Origin: Clitopilus passeckerianus
Taxonomy: Eukaryota; Basidiomycota; Agaricomycetes; Agaricales; Entolomataceae
NCBI GenBank assembly: GCA_944990035.1
Contig: CALYLX010000001.1
Span: 159,424 to 223,423 of the forward strand
Direction: 5' to 3'
DNA: 64,000 nt
The position numbers and the translations under genes are program-made. The first letter of the stretch is position 1, and every line of letters starts with the position of its first letter. Below, piece by piece: positions 1 through 12,015 of the stretch. The notes beneath the pieces were generated by a model. That model saw only the letters and a program-made list of their open reading frames with translations. It was not told the DNA's origin and ran no database searches.

Positions 1-1395
1 AGCAAGCACTTTCCTTGCGTATGTTCAATTATGACGTCTTCCTACCAAGAATCTAACATCTAGTTCCCAGTGTTGACGTTGGCAAATTCATGACATCCCA
101 AATTCGACTGGGCAACCGCGCTGACGCTTTCCACGAATATGTCTTGTAAGTGGCTGAGTTGTTCCACTTATTTGCGGAACTGACCTGCTGTTCGTTTAGG
201 AAACAATACCTCCAAACAGTATGCTATACCATCTCGCAGTTCATTCATCTAGCTTACTGAACACTTTCTATCTAGTGCCGGAGCGATGACATGTTCCGAG
301 AGGTAGGCCTAATCCATTACATTCCCGACATTCTCATTTACTCACTTCTCGTAGATGTATGAAGAATACGTCAACTCGGTCCATAAATCCCTGATTGCCA
401 AGAGTCTCGGCCGGAACCTCACCTACGCCAGGGAACTTCAACCGAAAGCTGGTAGAAGAGGCTACATGTATGTGACACCGCCTCTGGCTATCTATGTGAA
501 CTCATCACTTCATTTCCTCTAGGAACTGGTTCCACATCCCCAAGCAAGACCACATCTCATGCTTCTTCGGAGGCAATCTCCTTCTCGGTGCCACTACCGT
601 TGGTTCTACAGGTCTCGTATCGGTCCCACCCAAGCCGGAGGAGTTGACAGAGACTGGGAAACGGGATTGGAAGACTGGAATTGAGATGATCGAGACCTGC
701 GTTGATTTCTACAAGGGTACCAAGACGTGAGTTCAGCTCATGAACATCGAACCTCAAATTACTGAAATCTGGGTTTTTCCCAGCGGTCTTGCTCCCGAAA
801 TCGCGACCTTCCGCACAAAAGACGACGGCCTGGGTAGCCATGGCGGCAAACATGATTGGTACATTGAAGGAGCACAGTACGTTCTCCCGCCCCTCTTTAC
901 AACCACCCAATCTGACCCCCTTGCCTCGATAGAGCACCGGGCGCCGGAACCCCGCCATTCGATGCTCGCTATGCACTCCGTCCTGAAACCGTCGAATCGT
1001 TGTTTATCGCATATCGACTCACAGGTGACCAAAAGTACCGCGACTACGGATGGGAGATTTTCCAGGCTATCGAGAAACACTGTAAAGTGGAGTCGGGAGG
1101 TTACGCCAGCATCCTGAACGTGGATGACGTGAATAGCAAGAAGGAAGATAACATGGAGAGTTACTTGCTGGTATGTGTATTTCTACCTATGCTTCAGCCT
1201 GAGACTAACCTCCACTCAGAGTGAGACCTTCAAGTACCTCTACCTACTCTTCTCGGACAGCAACACTATACCCCTCGACCGTACGTGACGTTCTTCCGTA
1301 TTTATCCGTGGCCGAGCTAATATTTCTCGACAGAATATGTTTTCAGCACTGAGGCTCACCCTCTACCCAAATTCGGTGAATCATGCGGCCATTGA
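1..1395 (+). CDS. Class I alpha-1,2-mannosidase (GH47), 3' part
   Basis: This is the C-terminal part of a glycosyl hydrolase family 47 enzyme; the 5' end lies before the window. The family trims alpha-1,2-mannose from N-glycans in the ER or Golgi. About 320 residues can be read across several short introns. GH47 landmarks seen are GGNLLLGAT, LAPEIATF, the RPETVESLFIAYRLTG block and, close to the C-terminus, VFSTEAHP, whose TEAHP motif carries the calcium-binding threonine. The frame stays open to the stop after SCGH at 1393-1395, so no break is visible. I cannot tell an ER mannosidase I from a Golgi or secreted type because the N-terminus is missing. The gene converges on the WDR59-like gene, with about 110 bp between the two stops. 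Confidence 0.9.
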
Positions 1396-1506
1396 TTATG
1401 TTCCATACCCATTGTATTCAAAATGTTATCGATTATTATTGTACAACTGTATCTATATATCACAACAATACACAAGGATTAACATACAAAGATGATTACA
1501 CTGAGG

Positions 1507-4500
1507 TCAGAAGGGTCCAGGATAGTAAGTCGCAGAAAGCGGCGGCGAAGCCAAATGTCCATGTTGGCTGGGCGGTCGAACTTGCCCCTCCTCGAATGCA
1601 TTGCAGACACAACCACAGCCAGAGGGGCAGGCAGGGACGTCAAGGGTGCTCCAACACGACATATGCGTGACATGGAAACAATGCAAGCAGTTCTTGGATA
1701 ATCCTGTCAACATTATGAGAACCAAGGAACGTCGGATCGGAGGAATAGGCTGGCTCACCCTTAACTGGCAAACGGCAGATAGTGCAGGTCGGCATTCCTG
1801 CGGCCTGTCCACACGAGGAACAACCGGTTGCACGAAGAGGAAGGGTTATGTGACACCGTTTACATGCTCGTAGTATCCCGATTTGATGATCTTTGGAACT
1901 GCGTGAGGAATCTTTCACAGCTTTCAGCATCTCCAAGCGTTTCTGATGCAATTCCCATCGGTTCAACAGATCAGCGTAGACGTGTGCATGTGCCTTGAAC
2001 TGCCCGATTTGTTGAATGGTGAAAGGCGGGAGTTGTCTGAAAGAAAACATTGAGTGTGCGAATAGAGAATCCATATCATGAAGCGTACCTGTAAGCCTTT
2101 GATGAAGCATCATGGAACACAATTCGCCTTGGTCTGTCCAAAGCATTTGCATCTGGTACGGCGGTCAAAGGAGACGGACGGTTGTTGCTGGATGTAGATG
2201 ATGATGCGGAAATACGCAATGGACGCTTGACGTCTGCCCATTTCGATCCAGGTGATGTCTTGGAACTGGATTCCTTCCGTTGTTTCCTTGCACCTTTACG
2301 TACACCGTCCTTTTCGGTATTTTCCACCTTGACTGTTGGTATCGGCGTATCCGGATTACTCTGCATAGTTGGAAATTCCAAAGGAGACCCAAGACCTTCT
2401 TTCAAGGAATCTCCAACTCCAGCCATGAAATTTCGCATGGTGCCTGTATTGAATAAACTTGACCAGGAGCCCCGGGAAGATGTAGACGATGAAAGCATGG
2501 ACATTGGTTGCATGACATGTGAAGTCCCTGGCGATGATTTGTTGGAGGGCAGGCGGGACCGAGTTGGCCGCTCGTTGAGTTGCCTTGTCAGGCTGAAGTA
2601 GTCGGTGCCAGAAGGTGAGGAGGGCAGTGAGGGGATGCCGATTGGGCTCCGATGAGAGCTTTGAGTAGGCAGAGCGCTGATATGCACCTGGTTGGACTGG
2701 TGCCATTGAAGTACGAAGACCGATAGCATGGCCAACATTTGAATGTCTTTATTCTTGGAGAAATCCGTGTACCTGGCCGAATCCTGTCAGTAGAAAGGAT
2801 GAGGCATATGGCACACCGCACTTACAGCTCTTGGATGACCTTGATACCAAGGGAGTTGAAAGCGGGACCGTCAGAGGGTGAGCTAGCGAAATCCGCGTCC
2901 AAAGTCCTAAACGTTCGTTCGTGGTCCGTTCGGCCGTGATTTCTGGCAAAAACGGCGTTCTTCTGGCAAGCTTCGGATAATGATATACTCGAAGCAAAAA
3001 CGTAATCCACAGCGACCGTTTTATCCGACCCAGCGAGGTTTAGCGTGCTAGCAAGGAATACCATGCTACGCCTTGGCGTCGCCGACAGGAGGGCATAACT
3101 CTTCAGTATATCACCAAGAGGCTTGGTCTCTCCCTCTTTGAGGTGCGACCTCTGTTGCGACTGCGAGAATGTCAACAGGTTTGTCATTATTCGGAGGATG
3201 TTGTTCTTGTCTCCTCCTTTACGGATATCGACATTACGAGGCTGCCTATCGCTGGATGAGAGGGCGAGTCGTCGGACTGCATCGGATATGAGCGAAGGTG
3301 ACTGGAATATTCGTAGTGATTGAGGCGGTTCCTCTTCCACTGGGGGCTGGGGCGGTGGTGTCATAGGTTCCTCGGCTGGGGTCGCTGGTGAATCTGACAA
3401 CCCTCGCACCACATTCCGAACCACTCGGGTAGGGTCACGGAAGAAGCACACAAGTTCGCCTAGAGATCATGAAGCCCATAAGTAAATGAAAATCGCAGTG
3501 GAGTGAACGCTTACCATTAGGCCCGAAAACGCCCTGAGATGTTCGTGGCTCGACGAGATTCTTGTTGCCTCTCAATACCATGCTGCCACCTTTGCCTTTG
3601 ACCCTCAAAGGACCTGTGCCATTAATCGGCAATGCTTCATCCTCCGATGAGGAATCGTCCTCCTGCACCATCATAGAATATGTGTCTGCTCCGGTCTCAT
3701 CTGGCTCTTCCTCGCGGTACAGCAGGAAGCGGAGACAACTCTCGAGGCAGGGGCGCCTCCTCTCTCTTATGGTAGTGAGGCGACGAAGAATGAAAGTTCG
3801 CTCTTTTGGCGAAATCAACGGGTTCTTCTCCAGGTCGATGATTGGTATGCCATTCGGATACGTGGCGTTGGGATAATCCTTTGGGAAAGTGAAGGTGACG
3901 CGGATGAATACCATCTGAGCGCCTGCACCCCAAGGTCCGTGCAAAGTCATGATACACATTCGGCGCTTGATGTCGGCCTAAATAAAAACAATCCTTCAAT
4001 ATGACTGGGGTAGGGTAATGATAGGTTATGGAACCTTTTCAAGTTTGGTCTTCGTCGTGGTGAGCTTGGTCAAAACTGTTGTGATCCTGAAGGCGGAGAA
4101 ATCAGATGAAGGGTCAATGCAAGAGCAAGGTATACTCACTCATCCTGTAATGAGTGCCCTTCCCCGGTAGTGTCCTTCCTCTGACTGTCCTTCTCAGAAG
4201 GATCATTGCCCTCCCGGTCCACCTGCAAAGGTAGGGTAACAGTGGTCTCAGCCTCCGGCGACCCAACGAATGCTAATTTTTCTTCGTCTTCTGGGCGTAA
4301 CCTCGACCGTGACTTGGAGTTTGCCCTCGACGGTCCTTCGCTGTTTGGCAGGCTCCCGGATCCCTTGTCCGTTCTGAAAGGCGACCTGCTCTCTCCGTCC
4401 TCGGTGACCTTCCTCTCCGTCGCTGTCTCTCCCACCTTCACGTTTGACAGCCACGTGAAGGCGTCCATCTGCTGCATCCTGGCAACACTCTTCGTCCCTG

Positions 4501-6909
4501 CCCCATTCTTGGTCCCTCGACTCATCTTTCCGCCTTGACTCCTTACATGCGCCAGAAGGGATGGATGGATGTGCGTTTTATTTGGGTGCAATTGGCGACG
4601 GACACGAGCCTTGTCACTGTCAACGTCGGAGTCGCTGGGTGAGACATTCGCGTAATTGCCTAGCAGGAAGGGGCGGCTTGTAAAGGGAGCTGCCCGGACC
4701 TCAGCCAAGATGGAGCGGTGGCCGATGGGTGCAGAAAGGGCAGGTAGGTATTGTGTCCCCTCTGGTGGATTTCGGAAGGATATTTGTGGCCGATCCGATT
4801 CGCGTCTTTGCTTTGTGCGCCCTCTGCTTTGTGAGGTGTCGTCAGACTCAGGCGTGTGAGCGACATGTCCAACGCTCTGAAAAGATGGAAATCAGCAAAC
4901 AATAGCACGGATACAAATAATGACTCACAGTAAGACAATCATTGTCGATAGGCCAAAAGCGTAAGGTACGATCCTTCGACCAAGTAATAAGTTGGAAATC
5001 ATCTTTTAGATATCCCAATCAGCATTCAAAGCCAACACTACCAAAGACGGATGGCCTACCTGGTCCACTGCCCCTCCTCCAAACGAACTCCTTCACAACA
5101 TCGTTGTGGCCCTCAAACCTATGCACCGGTCTCTGCCCGGGCCTATTCTGTGCATACATTTCCAGCGCGGTCTCTCCTCTCTGAGCCAAACTCAACACGC
5201 CACCCTCTCCAAAAGGTAAATTCCTGGCCCTCCATACAGGATAGTTCGTCTGTATGACCGATATCGGCAGGTGTTGCTGAGGACCTTGATTCAGCCCTCC
5301 TGCTCGACCACTGTTCCACGTGTTGGTGTATGCAGAGCCGTTATAGCTTTGAGCTGCATTTGCTTGAGTTGGCGTGATGGGAGATATGCTAGAGATTGGG
5401 TTGAATGTATCCGATGGCTGGAGGAAGGAGGGTGGATTGGGGTCGTTGATGTCCCAGTACTTGATGGTCCGGTCGAGGGAGCAAGTTATCATTTGATTGG
5501 TATTTTCATGAGACCAATCAATGCCATAAATCTTGGAGTTGTGAGCCTGGATGCGGGTTAGGGGTAAGGAGCCTTTCTGTAGAAACCCACCTCAGTAACG
5601 GTGAATACACTGGAGGTAAATACGACTTACTCGACGATCCCAAATTAGAACATTGTTTCCGTGAGAGGAGGCCAGAATATTTGCATCCTGGCGGTTCCAT
5701 TTGACTTGCGTTCCCGCAGCTATACGACTGTCAGCTCTAGTATCCTTTTAGCACTAGTCGAAGGACCAACATTCAAATGGTGAGAGGCCATATATTGGCC
5801 TCCGATCCTGTCTGATGTCCCAAGCCCAAATCCAAGAATCAATCCCGATACTGACAACAGTCTCGCATTCGGTTGGGTGCCAATTGATATCAGTAATGGC
5901 TCGGTAGTGTGCTTGGAGGATGTGCTCAATCGAAGTCTTCCCTACGAGAAGCAGATTCCAGATGAGCCTAAGCAACAGTGAGTAATCTGTAGCAGTAAAG
6001 ACTGAGATAATGCCGACTAACAGCTTCTCACTGGAAGTTGACACGATGTATTCTGCTCTTGAAGGATTTGGGTTCCATTGGACATCCGCAACATCCCAGG
6101 TACCGCCTTGAGGTAAGAAACGAGGTATTTCCAAAGGTGCTTCCAGGTCGATAATGAACAAGCCACGGCGCCTGAGGAGTTTGTGAGAACCCGTTTGAAC
6201 GAAGCGAGATAAGCAACCCACGAAGCTAAAACGACGTCTCTTGAAGAAGGGCTTATGCTCATCTAAAGGCAGTGTTAAGGGAGATAATTTGCATGCACGG
6301 GGCTCGTAAGCGTACGTTCCCGACCGCATCACCAAATAAATCGTTCATGTCGATTTGCAAGCTCCTGCTGAAGTTTCCACCGTCTTCTTCAGAGTCCTCT
6401 TCCTCCTCTTCGGCCTGATCGCCAACATTAAAAGTGTAGGCCTGTGACTCCGTTGGTCGTCCTCTTTGCGCGAAATCGACACTCCCCGGCCTACTCGTGG
6501 CGACGTTGTCGCCGTCCGCATTGTCTTGCGACTCGGCCAAATGATTTTGGAATTTCAATCCATTGGCAGCGAAATATGATCCACGGCCAATGACTGGTGA
6601 GTTGTGATGATAGCTCTCGTTTTCCTCCGTAGTCAAGGATCCAGAAAGCTCATATGGGTGTTGAGGGTCTCCCTCTCCCAGCTCCGAGTCCCTCGGTTGC
6701 CTAAAGATTTCGGAATCATCCAAGTTCACTTTCGGCCTGGGTGAAGCGGCTGGCGACTGGGATAGTTTTCTGGAAGTTCTTCTGAGAGACCCATGCCTTG
6801 AACCTGGACGCGAAGAATCCGGAAAGTTCAAAAAACGATGGTCCAGGCTGCTCCGTTTGCTGGCAGGGTTAGCACTAACATCCCGATGTGAGGACCTCTC
6901 CGAGGACAT
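1507..6909 (-). CDS. WDR59/Mtc5-like subunit of GATOR2 (SEA) complex
   Basis: Large multi-exon gene for a beta-propeller/RWD/RING protein, roughly 1,400-1,500 residues. In order: a Ser-rich and acidic low-complexity N-terminus of about 200 residues; WD40 repeats starting around GLFIIDLEAP and LPQGGTWDVADVQWNP (typical of WDR59) and continuing through TCSLDRTIKYWD; an RWD domain with FTFPKDYPNATYP; long disordered linkers; and a C-terminal zinc ribbon/RING with CTICRLPVKG and CPSGCGC. The last intron (1704-1758) rejoins the two zinc halves in frame. GATOR2 relieves GATOR1 inhibition of TORC1 at the vacuole or lysosome in amino acid sensing. The start at 6909 is the first ATG of the long N-terminal exon. 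A possible 5'UTR intron donor lies near 6986. The frame appears intact. Confidence 0.88.
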
Positions 6910-7340
6910 CCATGCAGATTATGGCAGTAGGTATGCTGCAATACCGGTAATTAGCTGTGCTGGTGGACTCAGACGCAATACTTACCTGCTTGTTCAACGC
7001 CTCTGGAAGCGTACTCACTGTCAGAGGGCCTACATCGGGACTCGGGATGGGGAGGATTTGTTATCACGTGAGTCACGTGCTCAGCGCGCCGCCTCAGTTT
7101 CTCGCGTTTCCTTCGTATTTTCTACCAATTTTTTGCAGAGTTTTGTGCCCCGGAGCGTTTGAAGGGTAGGGCGTTCTCTATAAATGCTCACCCCTTCATA
7201 CGTGCTTTTCTCACACTTTTAAATTCACTGGGATCTCGAGTATGTTCTGTTACGCCTGGTACCACGCGATTGTCAATGCTGTAGTAGTACAAATGTGACA
7301 ATTAAAACGTGAAGAACATGAGGAGGACACTGCTTTCTTG
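6910..7340. other. Promoter of the WDR59-like gene and 3' flank of the F-box-like gene
   Basis: No gene is visible here. The proximal half is the upstream region of the leftward WDR59-like gene and contains paired CACGTG sites at 7065-7079. The distal half abuts the stop of the first F-box-like gene at 7341 and should hold its 3' UTR. A TATAAA string near 7179 on the plus strand has no convincing plus-strand gene after it. Confidence 0.5.
7065..7079. promoter_or_regulatory. Tandem E-boxes (CACGTG x2)
   Basis: Two CACGTG hexamers at 7065-7070 and 7074-7079 sit within TCACGTGAGTCACGTG. They lie 155-170 bp upstream of the ATG of the WDR59-like gene. CACGTG is the site of Cbf1/USF-type bHLH factors. 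A regulatory role here is inferred from the motif pair and its position. Confidence 0.45.
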
Positions 7341-9424
7341 TTACGAGATGACTCTAAGTACTAAACCACGCTTTTCCGCTATATTAGTTGCTATTTGAAC
7401 CTCCTGGCTTATGGCAGGCGTGACATCGGATGCACGGAGATTCAACTCAATTGCACTCCAAGTTGAATCTTCAAGAGCCCGCATCAGCATATCACCACCA
7501 AGCCCAAAGAATCTATCAGGACGTGTGTGGCTAATAAAGAGACAGGAGCATTGGGAGCGTGCGCGTTCGTCCTTCAAGTTCTTGGGTTTTCGACCGAATG
7601 CAGCAACGGAGGCAAGGTCACCCTCGAGCTTGACACTCTCTAAACGCACCATCCTGGAGACGTTGGCATCGAAGGCAAACTCCTCAGCACCTTGAGGCGG
7701 TTCGATCATGCAGTGCATGATGCTTAAGTTCTGTAAAGTCGGAGCGGCTGCATGAAGAAAAGCTGATAAGCCCGAGTTGGTGAGCCCTCTGAGTTGGGCA
7801 AGCACCAACTCCCTGAGTGAAGGGCTGGGGCCAGAGATGAAGTGTAGGAGCTGGGGGTCGTAAATCCCGGCACGGCTGATTTCGAGCCATTCTAGTGAAT
7901 ATAGAGGCGGTGGCCCAACTGGGCCCTGGTGCAGATGAGTGTTAGTGAACAGCCATAACAGAGCTAGTTTCGAACGAATCACCGCTGAGGGCCTGTCGCG
8001 TAATGAGAATCATAGTATTAGAGCCATCATACTAAACTTACATTGGTATGAGGGTTGTTGCACCTGCCAATTCCACCGAGCGCAACTTTTTGCAGTTTAT
8101 TAGAGCCTGTTGTAGGTCAAGCACAGAATCCGACTCTGATGAGTGGCTGCTGTCGCGTGTATTGCGATAATGACCAATTGCAATACTTCGTAGCCCCTGA
8201 AAAGAGGGCAAGCCTGCCTTGCAGAGGCTACGAAAAACCCTAGGGGTAATGTCCAATCGGCGTAGGTGGGTACTGGTGGCCATCAACAACCTACGAACCA
8301 GATGGCTGCCCTCTTTGACTCGGAGGTCACCATTCAGCCCCCATTCCCTCGAATTAAACGTCTGGAAGTATCGGGCCAGGACTGGGCGGCGCTCCAGGGA
8401 ACGGACGGTGATATCAAGACCCACCCAGGGTGGTCGTCTCCAACGGGTAAATGAGCCAAGCAAATCCCAGAATATATCGCGGACGTGAAGCCAGGATTTG
8501 CAAACCAGAGCGTAGGACAGAATTTGTGTAGACCAATGCATGTTCCACAGCGTGTGCTTATGAGAGTAGGTGGCGTATTGGACGATTTTGGTGACAATAT
8601 CTTGGGGTAGCCTGTTGGCTAGGCCAGTTCGAGGACTATGAATTGGCAAAATATGGATTGAATACCAATTGTCGATCTCGAAATGTGCGCCCCAAGTGGG
8701 ATCTGTGCCCTCTTCAAAATTGTGAGTGTTTTCGAAGGAGAAGTGGATGGCGTTAGAAGTTGGTGTAACCGGGCGGACAGTGTCATATCCGATTTTGAGC
8801 AGTCCTCCTTCAACATGCGCTGGTGTCTTTCGCGTCATCATTGCTAATGTCGAGGTTTTAGTCGCAGATTCGGTTTGGGGCCACGTTAAGCCGAAAGTGA
8901 GTTTGAGAACAATGGTACAAACACGCTCCGAAGCCAGACTCCTTTTCGTCTTCGATATATTTGATGTCGGCGGCATGCTCCTCAGAGATCGATGCGAGAT
9001 TACATACGGACGGGTCCCAGCAATGTTTTTTTGGAGCGCTGTACCGACTTCGCCGATGCGCTGAAAGGTTTTCTGTGAATTGTTCAGAGGTTCGAGGACA
9101 ATAAACGTACCATATCTGCGAGGTCGTGGTTGTCCTGATGCACTATCATTAAACGAATATGGGAGTACATTCTGCATATCTTCGGGTCCAATACCACCGA
9201 GATCCAGAATAAACTGTCGCTTGGATTGGCCAGGAAGTCACGATAACGAGAGGTGCTCATGATAGCAAGGCATGCGTCATCTCGTTGTGGCATTTGGCTA
9301 AGCGTATCAGTTCTGAAAGCAAGGAGTCAACTCACGGGCACCAACATCTCGCTCAAACGGGTTCCACTTACCTGTGGCCGCTAATGGTGGCACATCCAAC
9401 CAAGTTGGGTTCAAGGCTAGTCAT
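7341..9424 (-). CDS. F-box-like protein, tandem copy 1 (intact)
   Basis: Four-exon gene, about 600 residues, with no frame break. The start at 9424 gives a short first exon of 18 residues, spliced with GTAAGT at 9371 and AG at 9298. A second in-frame ATG at 9293 is an alternative start. An N-terminal block (FWISVVLDPK, then RLMIVHQD) and a second block (CTIVLKLTFG, GLLKIGYDTVRPV, FEIDNWYSIH) are shared with the next two genes. Near residue 228 comes an F-box-like segment (RLPQDIVTKIVQYATYS, then LSYALVCKSWLHVRDIFWDL). The rest has leucine-rich-repeat-like strands such as PSLRELVLAQLRGLTNSGLS. F-box proteins recruit substrates to SCF ubiquitin ligases; the substrate here is unknown. The F-box lies mid-protein, which is unusual, and the N-terminal blocks are not a domain I can name. 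Confidence 0.72.
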
Positions 9425-9710
9425 TGAGCACTAACAACCCATGTTGTCTGAGTCGTGGGCTGTGCTTGATCGAAATTGAGACACCCATCTTTGGACATCT
9501 TTGGACTCGGAGTCATGTTCGCCTTGGGTGTTATTAACGCGCATTACTGTAACCATCAGGCTATCATGAATCAGTGCATAGCAAAGATAGCCCTCTCCGA
9601 GTCCTCAAACAACCCTTGAGCCCGCCAATTTGCCCCCTAACGCCATGTGTCATGGCACGCAACTGCAATTCAGATCATAATATACTAGTAAATAATATGC
9701 AGTACACTTG

Positions 9711-11980
9711 TCAATAAAAGACCCTAAATGCGAAACCCCGTTTTTCTGCTATACCCGTTGCTGCTGAAACCTCCTCATTTGTGGCTTGCGGCAAAAGGGA
9801 AGCGGGGGGCCAGGCGAATGCCAGCTCAATAGTGTTCCAAGTGGACTCTTCCAGAGCTCGGACCAATGTATCCCCCCCTAAACCGAGAAATCTGGAGGGA
9901 CTGACATAGGTAAGGAGGAAATATGATTCCTGGAAGTGTGCATTTTTATCTTTCTCGGGGTTTCGACTAAATGCGACAACAGATGCGAGGTCACCCTCGA
10001 GGGAGACTCTCTCTACGCGTCCCATTCTGGAAACATTGGCATCAAAGGCAAACTCTTCGTCCCCTTGAGGCGGTTCGATCGCGCAGCGTAGGATGTTCAA
10101 GGTCTCTAAAGTCGGTGCGACCATTTGCAGAACAACCGATAAGCCGAAGTTGGTGAGCCCTGTGACTTCGATAAGAAATAATTCCCGGAGTGAGGGAGTG
10201 GGCCCTGAGACGAAATGTAAGAGTTGGGGGTCGTAGATCACATTACGGCTAACTTTGAGCCATCCCAGTGAATAGGAAGGCGCCTGTCCGACTGGGCCCT
10301 AGAATGCTGGAATATAAGTAGATGAGAATATCAGAGGCCATCGAATGAATCACCTCGCATGACCTGTGGCGCAATGAGAACTATCGTGGTGGTAAATCCT
10401 TTATAATAAACTTACGGAGATGCCACATGGAGTGCTGAACCCAACAATTCCACCGAGTGCAACCCTCTGCAATCCGTTAGAGCTTGCTGTAATTCGAGAA
10501 CCAAATTCGATTTGTTTACGCAGACGACTTCCTGATAACTGCCAAATGTGATATCTTCCAACCCTTGAAAAGAGGGTAAGCCTTCCTTGCACTGGCAGAG
10601 GTTATGGAAAACATCGTGGTTGATGTTTAGTTGGCGTAGGTGGCCACCGGCGGCTATCGACAATCTACGGACAAGATTGCAGCCCTCTTCGAAGTCATCG
10701 GCTAGATTCCAGTCCCTGGAGTCAAACATCTGGATATGTTGGGCTAGGGCTGGGCGACTCTCCAAAAAGCGGACGGCGATATCAAGACCCATCCAGGGCG
10801 GTCGTTTTCAAGGACCAATAAGTTCCCAGAATATATCGCAGACGTGAAGCCAAGACCTGCAGACCATTGCATAAGACAGGATTTGTGTAGCCCAATGTGT
10901 AGTCCATAAGAGGTGTTTATGGGAGTAAGTGGCATATCTAACGATATCGGTGACAATATCTGGGGGCAGCTGGTTGGATAGTCCAGTTCGAGGGCCATGT
11001 ATGGGAGAAATATGGATCGAATACCAGTTATCAATCTCCCATTCTCCGCCCCAAATGGGATTTATACCCTCTACCCAATTGTGAGTATTTTCGAGGGAGA
11101 AGTGAACGACATTAGAAGTTGATGTAACTGGGCGGATAGCGTCATATCCGATTTTGAGCAGCCCTTCTTCAATATGTTTTGGCATCTTCTCGGTCATTAT
11201 TGCCAATGAAGAGGTTTTGGTCGTCGATTGAGGCCATGTTTGGCCCAAAGTGAGTTTAAGCACGATGATACAAACATGCTCCGAATCTAGAGCTTTCGTG
11301 TTTGATATAGTTGGTGTCGGTGGCATGCTCCTCAGAGATCGACGCGAGATTCTATACGAACGGGCCCCACCAATGTTTTCTTCGAGCGTTGTACCGACTT
11401 CATCGATGCGCTGGAAGGCTTTCTGAGACTTATCTAGAGTTTCGAGGAAAATATACGCACCATATCCGCAAGCTCATAGCTGTCCTCGTGAACAATCACG
11501 ACACGCACATGCGTGTACATCTCGGAGATCTTCGGATCCAACACAACGGAGATCCAGAATAGGCTGTAGAAGGTAGAACCAAGAAAAAAAGGATGACAAG
11601 ACGTGTTCATTATGGCCAGATGACACGGGTTAACGAAGTCTCGTTGTGGCATTTGGCTAAGCCTGAGCGTAGTATCAGTTCTGTAAGCAAAGCAGTTGGC
11701 TCACAGTCAGCAAAAAGTCGGCTCAAAGGGCCCGCACTCACCTTTGGTTTCCGATGGTATTGTACCTGCTCAATTCTGGCTGGAAGCTTGTCGTTGATCG
11801 ATAGAGAGCCTTGGTATCCGTAGGCTGTGTAAGTTGATGAAATGGAGACGCCTGGGTGTGGATTAAGCGCCTGCCAATGACACCACTGAATTGCTCTGGG
11901 CCAACATTTTCGGATGTGTAGGATGATATTGGGATCAGTCGTAGGAGATACAAGCTCAAATTTCCTAACGTATCAAACAT
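9711..11980 (-). pseudogene. F-box-like protein, tandem copy 2, in-frame stop
   Basis: Clear paralog of the gene at 7341-9424 over its whole length. It has the same N-terminal block (FWISVVLDPK, VVIVHEDSYELADM), the same DNWYSIHISPIHGPRTG stretch, F-box-like QLPPDIVTDIVRYATYSHKH and LSYAMVCRSWLHVCDIFWEL, and the same LRR-like tail (DPQLLHFVSGPTPSLREL). Exon positions match copy 1. Directly after WELIGP the frame has TGA (10808-10810), then continues in frame as KRPPWMGLDIAVRF, aligned with RRPPWVGLDITVRS of copy 1. Copy 1 reads FTRW at that point. A first exon starting at 11980 would leave only 36 bp to the neighbouring gene, so the true 5' end is uncertain. Best read as a recent pseudogene, or a gene making a truncated N-terminal protein. 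Confidence 0.6.
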
Positions 11981-12015
11981 TATTTAAACTACCAAATACA
12001 CAAGGAGCGATGCGT

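Noticed and set aside
7179..7184. TATAAA on the plus strand between WDR59 and F-box-like copy 1
   Set aside because: No plus-strand gene follows. AT-rich 3' flank explains it as well.
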